The position numbers were made by a program, and so were the translations under genes. A DNA stretch of 64,000 bases, from the NCBI GenBank assembly GCA_030142905.1, contig JASJOG010000042.1, positions 1,800,501 through 1,864,500 on the forward strand. Reading direction: 5' to 3'. Every line of letters begins with the position of its first letter. The stretch's first letter is position 1. This stretch comes from Heliopora coerulea. Lineage: Eukaryota; Cnidaria; Anthozoa; Scleralcyonacea; Helioporidae. Shown one piece after another: positions 48,801-64,000 of this stretch. The notes under the pieces were generated by a model, which saw only the letters and a program-made list of their open reading frames with translations, made no database searches and had not been told where the DNA came from.

Positions 48801-51800
48801 CCTCAAAGTTATCGACCTATGGTGAAAATAAAATTATCGATGATCGACAACAGTGGTGTGGCAATACCATTAATGTGAGTAGGAACATCGGGGACCTGAT
48901 CAGAACAGCGGCCGATGGTTGGAGAGCTCCACTGCTTGATCCTGAAGCACTTAAGGTAGAGGTCCATCGTGATGCGGAAATTCTATCTGGTCCAGAGCTG
49001 GCAAATTCCCCCAGAGAATGTCAAGAGCTTCTTGATCAGTTTCCTGGAGCCACTGCAATTGATGAGGGGGGCCAAGGTAACGGTTATAAATTTTGAAAAT
49101 TTGTCTATTACTTGAGTATATTTTTAACAACTTTCTTTGAGCAGAGTTGCCTTATTCAAGACATTATAACTTACTCACATGGCTTTAGTCGAAAAGTCAT
49201 TACTAATTAAGGTTGAGGGTTCATTCTGGTGAGTTAGACAGGTCGGTTCACGGTGGGTCTTCCAGTCCACAGGAAGGAGTAGTCTACTATCGATTTGAGA
49301 ATGCTATGGCAGAATAAGTCGAATTTAAGGGGCTGATCATATGGAGCAAGCAAGCCCAGCTAACCTGGCTGCAATTTTTTGTGCGCTCATATGAGAAAAC
49401 CATCTCAGTTAACCCAGGAGCTTGCCTTCCTTATGTCCAGCGCGTGCGCAGGAAAAGTCGCAGCCGGATTAGCCCGGTTCAGAGTGATCATATGAGAAGT
49501 CAGCCCGGTGAAGCGGGATCTCGGTCAATGTCAGCCAGGAAGTCGGCAAAGTAGGTACGCTCGCTTACTACGTGATCGCAGAAACTTATTATAGTCTACT
49601 TTGTGCAGAACTAAAGCGAGATCTTGGCAAAACGGGTTGGCTAGCTCCTTATGATCAGCCCTTTAATGAATGTAAATCTTACCAAATCAGCATGACGGCG
49701 CATATAGGACCCAATTTAGCCAATAATTTGACGTAACATTTCCAACACAAGTTGGTGTTCTTTCTCCCATTTCGCAATACTGAGAAGCGAGTTTAAAAGC
49801 GAGGCGAAGCCGAGCTTTTTTGACGAGTTTCGAGGTATTTAGAAATTGGGGGAAGAACACTCAACGAGTGTTTATTCCAGACGATCGCCGTCGTTTGGAG
49901 ATTTTTTTCGACTGGTAAAAACGTGGCTGTCCTAAGAATCGTAAGGATGGGAAGAATCGGGGATGGAACTAATTCTTTTGACAAGCGTGAACCAGGCTTG
50001 ACTGCTTGAGGCGTAGTTTCACAGGTAACCTGAATTAACAATTTTATTGGCCTGAGGCGTTTTACTATAATTGCACAGGTGATTATTTAAAAGAAACTAA
50101 TGAATAAGGTGTTTTGAATATTCCTCGGTAACATTTACAAATGTAGCCGCTGTCTTCCTTCTGTGCTTTCACTGTTATATTCACCTGTACGTGAATATCA
50201 AGTACTAAGGCAAAATTTTTGAACCCATCACGTTGAGCTAATTATACAAACAAGATATATTATGAATTCAATCACATTCACCTTTACGACCATATTACCA
50301 GTTCATTAAACCTTTGAAGGTTAACATAATAACTGTGGGCTTCGCTATATTTTAAGGGCTCTACGCTGCAGCTTTTGACCGTGAGATTGAGTGGGTAATC
50401 ATTAAAGGAATCTCGCATTATGCTGACAGCAGTAAAGCTAAAGTTAAACAGTGGCAACATTTTGCCGCTGCTATGGCTACGTCAGTTGCTATGCACATGT
50501 TGAAAGAGCCAGACGTCTTAAAGAATTGGCCTCGCTATAAAGGGATGAACAAAAGCAATCTACATGAAGGTAAAATTACAATTAATTAAAGTTATATTCT
50601 TATGTGGAGAGGCACACTAGGTGTTACCCCTTGTCCAAAGAAAACAGAGCTCGAGGGCTTAAAAATTGACGATTGTTCTTTACATTCGTAAACTCGAACC
50701 TAGTAGTTTAACATGCTTTTGTTTGTTTTCACTGATTGATGATTAACGCAAAAGTGGACAGGAACGAGTGACTCTCCGAGGAAATTTCAAATCGTTGCTT
50801 GCGTTAGCAAGCAAACACAAACACAACCTGGTCCGTTACTAAAAAATATTCTTTGATATTGCTTTTTGATATGTCGAAAATCTATCTTCAGCATTTCATA
50901 GTTATGGAGTGTCTTACTTTAAAAATGTTATATTTACGTTTGAGGTTGTCATGGTCACCAAGATAATATCCCTGACAGTGAAAAAGTACTTTAGAAAATA
51001 GAAACAAAAATCTTCTCCCGTAACTCAATCGAGTTAACGCACGCGAAAAGTTGAAACAACACGATAAAAGCTTGTAATTAAGAACAGAGACCATTGCGTC
51101 TTTTTTCAAGATGACAGTATCTGTTAAGGTAGCTTTTCGGGTGTTCTTTTAACTTCCCAAGTGCCTCTTCTTTAAGTCGATTGAGGTTCCAAGACGAAAT
51201 TTTGAGTTTCTTTTATAAAGACTTTATGATGTGTGGTAGTGGTGACTGCTCGACTGGTAAATTAGGGGTATAATGGAAAGAACACATTTGAGAATGGCTG
51301 CATTAAAAGCCGTAGTACTTGCTCAAAGTGGACGTTCAAGTTAGAGAGGTGTTTTAAATACTTGTATGTTTAGTTTGAGAAATGCTATTAACTTGATTGA
51401 TTTCGACAAAAATAAATTAAAATAATAAAATTTTCGAAACATTTAGTTTTGAACGTATATACTGAATATTTTAGAACCAGCTCGCTTTTGTGTTCTTCCA
51501 CCCAAGCCATCACACAATATCGCGAATCGAAAAGGGACTGTTACGAGACTCGGCGAAAAGATGCAAGAACTTCGCGACCATCATCCCAATGGTGTTACAA
51601 GCTTATATCTTTTAGGAAATCCCGGATGTGGTAAAACTCAGTTGGCCAGGTTACTTGGTGATACGATGTATGCAGACAAGAAGTTCTCGTTTGTATTTAC
51701 CTTGAATGCTTTTTCGTCAGAATCGCTGTACAATTCAATGTTTAATCTTGCCGAAAGACTGGGTTGGAATGCAGATATTCTTGTGAAAGAGATACCACAA

Positions 51801-54689
51801 AAAGGCACATTCTATGAGAAGTTCCACAAGCTTTGCGCTCTGGTTGGAGGCAAAGCTAATTCACGTCGTTGCTGGCTAATAGTTGTCGACGGAGTGGGCG
51901 TAAGTGGTGTCGAAGAAGAAATGAAATTCTGGCGCGGAAGTCGTGGTATCCAAAACTGGGGAGCTGGTCAACTGATTATAACCACACAGAGAGTAGATGA
52001 TATCCCAGTGGGTGATAAGGTGATTGAGGAATCTTTAAAGAATGGCTTGGGCCATGATGAGGCGGTAAATCTTTTGAAGGAAATTTCATTCCCCTTTGAG
52101 GGCAATGAAATTGATGACACCGATGACAACAATGAAATTGATGAAACACTACGACTAGTAGCCCAAGAGTTAGATTACCAGCCACTAGCTTTGGCATATG
52201 CTGGGATATACGTAAGTGAAATGTCAAAGGTAAGGAAGGAACTCACGTGGAGTGGTTACCTTGAAAAATTGCGGTCAGGAAAGCGGGAAATTATGGAAAA
52301 CAGGGCAGCAAAGAAAAATGAGGCATATTCTTATGGTATGGTTCTAGCTACACGTTTAGTTATGGAGGAACTTTTGGCCTCTTCTGAAATTTTAAGACAT
52401 GTCTTCTTCGCGTTTTCCCTCTGTGCCTGCGCAGCAGTTCCGACTGAGCTATTGGTAAGCTACGTGAAAAGCAACTTTGAGAACGTTGATGACGACGAAG
52501 TTCTTATGGTTTTAAAGGATTGTTGCTTGTTTATGTGGAACGAGGAGTCCAAAGTAAATAGTTTGATGGTTCATCAGGTCGTCTACCAAAGCTTCTTCGC
52601 GGTGCGTCAAAAAACTGAAAATAATTTTTCTACCTGGTTGAACATTCTGGAAAATTTTGCCAGAGATAATATTACCAACGAGAGTCCCTCAAGCTTTGTT
52701 GCTTTATCCCTTCTCAAACCCCACATACCGAAAATTGATAATCAAAAGAAATGCTTCATCTCACCGACTGGTAATTCGATGGATCAATATACACACACTG
52801 AATTACAACCCAAAGAATTACTGTCCAAACTTGAAGTATTTCAAAATGTTTTCTGGGCGATGAAAGATTATCAGCAGCAAGTTCATTGGAGCAACTGTAT
52901 TCTGGATATCCAGTGTTCCTTTCAAGGAAATAGTCATCCGGACGTTGCCATCACTTTGAATAGACTTGGAATTGTGTATCAATCTCTTGGTGGTCTGAAG
53001 AAAGCCGAGGAACACTACTTGAAAGCATTGAAAATAAGCAAGTCATGCTTCGGGGACAGTCATCCGGACGTTGCCAGAACTTTGAATAATCTGGGAAATG
53101 TCTATCAATCTCTTGGTGATCTGAAGAAAGCCGAGGAACACTACTTGGAAGTATTGAAAATAAGCAAGTCATGCTACGGGGACAGTCATCCGGTCGTTGC
53201 CAGCGCTTTGAATAATCTGGGAATTGTGTATGAATCTCTTGGTGATCTGAAGAAAGCCGAGGAACACTACTTTGAAGCATTGAAAATAAGAAAGTCATGC
53301 TACGGGGACAGTCATCCGGACGTTGCCGGAACTTTGAATAATCTGGGAAATGTCTATCAATCTGTTGGTGATCTGAAGAAAGCCGTGGAACACTACTTGG
53401 AAGCATTGAAAATAACCAAATCATGCTACGGGGACAGTCATCCGGACGTTGCCAGAACTTTGAATAATCTGGGAGCTGTGTATCAATCTCTTGGTGATCC
53501 GAAGAAAGCCGAGGAACACCACTTGGAAGCATTGGAAATAAGCACGTCATCCTACGGGGACAGTCATCCGGATGTTGCCTCGACTTTGAATAATCTGGGA
53601 AATGTGTATCAATCTCTTGGTGATCTGAAGAAAACCGAGGAACAGTACTTGAAAGCATTGAAAATAAGGAAGTCATGCTACGGGGACAGTCATCCGGACG
53701 TTGCCACGACTTTGAATCATCTGGGAAATTTGTATGAATCTCTTGGTGATCGTAAGAAAGCCGAGGAACACTATTTCGAAGCATTGAAAATAAGCAAGTC
53801 ATGCTTCGGGGACAGTCATCCGCACGTTGCCAGGACTTTGAATAATCTGGGAAATGTGTATCAATCTCTTGGTGAAATGAAGAAAGGCGAGGAACACTAC
53901 TTGGAAGCATTGAAAATAGGGAAGTCATGCTACGGGGTAAGTCATCCGCACGTTGCCTGGACTTTGAATAATCTGGGGAATGTGTATCAATCTCTTGGTG
54001 ATCTGAAGAAAGCCGAGGAACACTACTTGGAAGCATTGAAAATAAGCAAGTCATGCTACGGGGAAAGTCATCCGGACGTTGCCACGACTTTGAATAATCT
54101 TGGGAATGTGTATCAATTTCTTGGTGATCGGAAGAAAGCCGAGGAACAGTATTTGGAAGCATTGAAAATAACCAAGTCATGCTACGGGGACAGTCATCCG
54201 CACGTTGCCGGGACTTTGAATAATCTGGGAAATGTGTATGAATCTGTTGGCGATCTGAAGAAAGCCGAGGAACACTACTTGGAGGCATTGAAAATAGGCA
54301 AGTCATTCTACGGGGACAGTCATCCGGACGTTACCAGGCCTTTGAATAATCTGGGAAATGTGTATCAATCTCTTGGTGATCTGAAGAAAGCTGAGGAACA
54401 CTACTTGGAATCATTGAAAGTAAGAAAGTCATCCGACTGGGACAGTCATCCGCACGTTGCCATTACTTTGAATAATCTGGGAAATGTGTATAAATCTCTT
54501 GGTGATCTGAAGAAAGCCGAGGAACACTACTTGGAAGCATTGAAAATAAGCAAGTCATACTACGGGGACAGTCATCCGCTTGTTGCCAGGACTTTGATTA
54601 ATCTGGGAGCTGTGTATGAATCTCTTGGTGATCTGAAGAAAGCCGGCGAAAACTACTTGGAAGCACTGATAATTCAGTGGAACCTGTAA
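45836..54689 (+). CDS. NLR-like immune protein: SAM, PNP-type phosphorylase, NB-ARC, TPR
   Basis: Six exons join in phase through GT/AG introns: 45836-45986, 46469-46554, 46984-47107, 48387-49076, 50357-50569 and 51475-54689, giving 1492 residues. Residues 57-118 form a SAM domain ([27 protein letters not shown]). Residues about 150-415 form a PNP/UDP-phosphorylase domain ([24 protein letters not shown]). NB-ARC has GNPGCGKT (469-476), Walker B WLIVVD (555-560), LIITTQR (587-594), YQPLALA (656) and VHQ in place of MHD (787-789). From residue 915, fourteen 42-residue TPRs follow. By family, this is a nucleotide-binding immune sensor whose phosphorylase-type effector may deplete ATP or nucleosides once TPR sensing triggers oligomerisation; that is inference. 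Active-site motifs are altered (DEGG 346-349, His371). The leading exon has a 7-codon uORF at 45804. Confidence 0.85.
49325..49666. mobile_element. piggyBac-like MITE with TTAA target site, in NLR intron 4
   Basis: TTAA at 49325-49328 and 49663-49666 flanks short inverted ends GGGGCTGATCATAT and ATGATCAGCCCT. Internal copies of CATATGA words occur near 49388 and 49488. No transposase inside. Confidence 0.7.
49785..49900. repeat. Foldback-family fragment in NLR intron 4
   Basis: The segment AAGCGAGGCGAAGCCGAG ... TCGAGGTATTTAGAAAT ... GAAGAACACTC belongs to the same dispersed family seen as an inverted repeat at 40790-40905 and 56215-56325. Confidence 0.55.
52953..54689 (+). repeat. 126-bp tandem units encoding the TPR array
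   Basis: Thirteen full units and a 99-base last unit sit in exact 126-bp register with no indel: unit 1 starts at 52953 and unit 14 at 54591. Consensus: [20 protein letters not shown], then [21 protein letters not shown]. This is the kinesin-light-chain type of TPR. Nearly all differences are single substitutions at a few columns, including the position after KI (S/R/T/G) and the residue in SHP(D/H/V/L). The last unit ends in IIQWNL and a stop. Confidence 0.95.
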
Positions 54690-55838
54690 ATAACGGCCGT
54701 GAAGTTCTCCAACAGACGGAAGAACCTGGAGAAGAGCAATTTCCCACTCCCCCAATTACTCAAAATAGCGGCGTTCAATTTTACCTCAACTTTCGGCCCT
54801 CACGTCCCCTCACGTTTTATACAATCTCTATGATCATAGAGAGATAATAGATTCGTGCGGGAGCCTCCCGGAAATTTGATCCCATCTCCCGAGAACAGCG
54901 TTAACTTCCATTCATATAGAGCTGCGGAAGCTTTTTCAATGGTGAAAAAATCAGCACAGATCAAAGATGATCACTTAGTGCATGAGGAATACTGCTCTAA
55001 ATACCAGCAAGATGCAGATTTGTTGTACATGGGAAAAATAGGCGACAACAGCTTACAACGATTCATTGAGGAATGAGAACCTGACACATGTGATGATTAC
55101 TTATTAGCCGAGTGCGAGGTCTGAGCGGAAAAAACTGAGGACATCCCGTACAGACCGAACAAACGGGGTTAATAAGGGTTCATTATATGGCTCTTAGTTG
55201 TTTTCTTTTTATCGCTTTTAACGGAGTTTTGTGTTCTTGAGTTAGCGGCTTAGGCCTGTCAACTTGCTTGTTTTTACCAGTTACTTCGTGTGTTTTTTTT
55301 CATCTGTTCATCTAGTTTTTAGCTTAAAATTGTTGAGAAGATTTAACTTTGCGTAGTTAGCGGCTTAGGTTTACTTGCTTGTTTTTACTTACTACTTCGT
55401 GCTTTTCTGCATCTATTCGTCTAGTCTTTAGCTTAGAATTGTCGTTGCGAAGATGAACTTCTTTTTTCGTAGTTTGTTGTAATAAATCTTTTGTAAAACA
55501 TACCTGAATCTGGTTTGTGTTCAAATCAACTTGGAAATATTTCGCCAAAACTGACCAGTCTGTAGAAAAAATTTATTGCGCGGTTAGGCAGCCAATCAGC
55601 GTGCGCCATTTTCCGTACACACCGGATAGCGAGCTTAGCGAAATAACGAAAAGACTGATCTCAAAGAATTCCAACGTTTCGAACAAAGGCTCTTCGTCAG
55701 CAGCTATCAACCTTTAATTTTTTTTACCTTATTATCAATGTCTACGCAGTATTCTATTGTTATATAATAATAAAGTTTTATTTAACATCAGATGTACTGT
55801 GAAAGGAAACACAAATGTCAGTCTAACGTGTCGTCTTT
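54690..55838. other. 3' flank of the NLR-like gene
   Basis: No second gene seen. Two near-repeats (GTTAGCGGCTTAGG...TTGCTTGTTTTTAC at 55243-55278 and 55357-55391) form a ~115-bp direct duplication. A frame at 54855-55076 has no recognised content. Confidence 0.4.
55481..55486 (+). terminator. Candidate polyadenylation signal AATAAA
   Basis: First plausible AATAAA downstream of the NLR-like stop, 790 bases away, followed by a T-rich stretch. Only positional evidence. Confidence 0.3.
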
Positions 55839-57861
<2,023 letters not shown>

Positions 57862-59278
57862 CAGGGATTCCCAACCAGGGGTGCTCGCACCCCTGGGAGT
57901 GCGAGACGATATTTCATGGGGTGCGAAATCTTCGATTTGGATAATTTTTAATTTCAGTGTAAATGTATATTTTGTTGCCCGTGCCGTGAACAGCCAATAC
58001 TTCAGATTGTGAAGGACTTCTTGGCGAAACATGATGTAGATCTGAAAAAAATTGGTTCTGCGTGCACTGATGGTGCCCCTGCGATGCTAGGGAATAAATC
58101 GGGATTTTCTGGGCTGATGAAACAGGAGATTCCGCACTTGCAAAATACCCACTGTTTCCTTCATCGTCACACTTTGGCATCAAAAACATTGCCTCCAAAT
58201 TTGAAGAAAGTACTCGACAGTTGTGTAAATACCATCAACTGGATTAGGGATCCTGCTGTAAACCATCGTATCTTTAAATCATTTTGCGAAGATCTGGGAA
58301 ACGAACACACAATTTTGATTTTTCACACCGAAGTCCGATGGCTGTCACGAGGACGAGCTTTAACCCGCTTCTTCAAATTGCGGGGGGAAAATCAAAGTTT
58401 TCTTGAAGGAACGTGGCTCTCATCTGCTCAGAGCTTTGGAATCCCAAGAATTCATCCAAATGTTGCCATACTTGGCTGACATTTTCACTTGTATGAATGA
58501 TCTGAGTGTTTCTCTTCAAGGGAAACAGATAAACATTGAAATGTTGCGAAAAGTTGAATGCTTTCAAAGAAAAACTATTTCTTTGGCGTCGGCGGGTGGA
58601 AAGAGATAATCTTTCAAATTTTCCATCACTTGAAAAAATGGTAGATGATAATGGATCTATATTTCCTACTGTGCGTGAAGAAATCGTGGCTCATTTGGAA
58701 ATGCTGTAAGAATCGTTTGATGGATATTTTACTGCTGGAGACCTGAAGATTTCGGAAGGATGGATCCGTGAATCCATATTCCTACAATTTGGAGAAAATG
58801 TCAGATGATCATGAGCTGAAGGAAGATCTTCTTGATTTGCGGACAAGTCGGGATCTTAAAATGAGATTTGAAAGCAAGAGTTTGGAGGAGTATTGGTGTT
58901 CAGCAATGGATATGTATCCACAACTTTGTGAAAAGGCATTGGGTGTCCTTATCCCATTTGCGACAAGATACTTATGTGAATCAGGATTCAGTTCACTTTT
59001 GTCGATCAAGACAAAATCGAGAAGTCGCCTGAACCTACAAGCAGACCTGTGGGTCGCCATCAGCAAAAAAGTCCCCCGTTTTGACAAAATCATAAACAAG
59101 ACGCAGGAACAATTGATTTTTATGTCATTCAAAAATTAGCTTAAATGAATGTGTTGCTCAAATTGAGTACATGTTTGCTTTCTTCATCTTCAAAGCAGAT
59201 ATAACTTCTGTAGGGGGTGTGAGAATACATCAGAAGTTTTCTAGGGGTGCAGAGCATAGAAAAGGTTGGGAACCACTC
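57862..59278 (+). mobile_element. Truncated hAT transposon, copy 2
   Basis: Opposite orientation to copy 1 at 43185-44584, same internal structure: inverted ends CAGGGATTCCCAACC and GGTTGGGAACCACTC, then a transposase starting in mid-protein (VKDFLAKHDVDLKKIGSACTD). It breaks into three frames: 58009-58479, 58403-58609 and 58768-59139, the last giving the C-terminal ATRYLCESGFSSLLSIKTK block. The shared truncation shows that both copies descend from one deletion derivative. Eight-base flanks do not match, so no target-site duplication is claimed. Confidence 0.8.
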
Positions 59279-59282
59279 TTCT

Positions 59283-63962
<4,680 letters not shown>

Positions 63963-64000
63963 CTGTAAGAAAGACAGTTTAACAAATAACTAAGGCTGTC
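63963..64000 (-). other. Intron start at right window edge
   Basis: Polypyrimidine tract and CAG acceptor of the HRD exon on minus. Upstream kinase exons (glycine loop, VAIK) must lie outside the window. Confidence 0.5.

Noticed and set aside
52951..54306. 451-codon open frame on the minus strand
   Set aside because: It is antisense to the TPR array. The period of 126 bp is divisible by three, so any stop-free frame in one unit stays open through all. Its repetitive Ser/Pro/Arg peptide has no support.
52953..54689. CRISPR-like array
   Set aside because: Regular spacing, but the units are coding TPRs with no distinct spacers, in a spliced eukaryotic gene.

Overview
The window is nuclear DNA of a cnidarian, most likely a reef-building (scleractinian) coral. 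The evidence is AT-rich intergenic DNA, spliced genes with GT/AG introns, a CR1/L2-type LINE, Penelope-like and hAT elements, many foldback elements, and an NLR-like immune receptor with a nucleoside-phosphorylase effector domain, a type known from corals. Species cannot be fixed from sequence alone.

Left part (1-13 kb). A minus-strand gene of unknown product has a clean first exon (2514-2633) and a decayed downstream exon with two stops (1032-1229). It diverges from an intact three-exon plus-strand gene for an RNF139/TRC8-like ER-membrane RING E3 ligase (3566-6856). A Penelope-type inverted repeat lies in the intergenic spacer. A single-exon class A GPCR lies on the minus strand (11929-12882).

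Middle part (13-45 kb). This is a mobile-element graveyard. It holds a foldback cluster of 12-bp palindromes, a deleted Penelope-like element with a GIY-YIG segment and a 12-bp target-site duplication, a ~330-bp tandem repeat partly copied in inverted orientation 12 kb away, a frameshifted LINE with an esterase-type ORF1, and two inverted copies of a palindromic repeat. One of those copies contains a MITE whose empty site is preserved in the other. A ~2-kb duplicated block carries the 3' end of a triosephosphate isomerase gene, now a pseudogene. It is followed by two truncated hAT transposons.

Right part (45-64 kb). The most interesting locus is a six-exon plus-strand gene (45836-54689) predicted to encode a 1492-residue SAM / PNP-type phosphorylase / NB-ARC / 14-unit TPR protein. 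This is the layout of an animal innate-immune NLR whose effector resembles the ATP-cleaving nucleosidases of bacterial antiphage systems. Its phosphorylase active site is altered at two usually conserved motifs. Its TPR array is made of 126-bp units in perfect register. Downstream are the second TPI copy, the second hAT, and a multi-exon minus-strand SLK/STK10-like kinase pseudogene that runs off the right edge. That pseudogene keeps its splice sites but has a stop in place of the HRD arginine and two more stops in its acidic exon.
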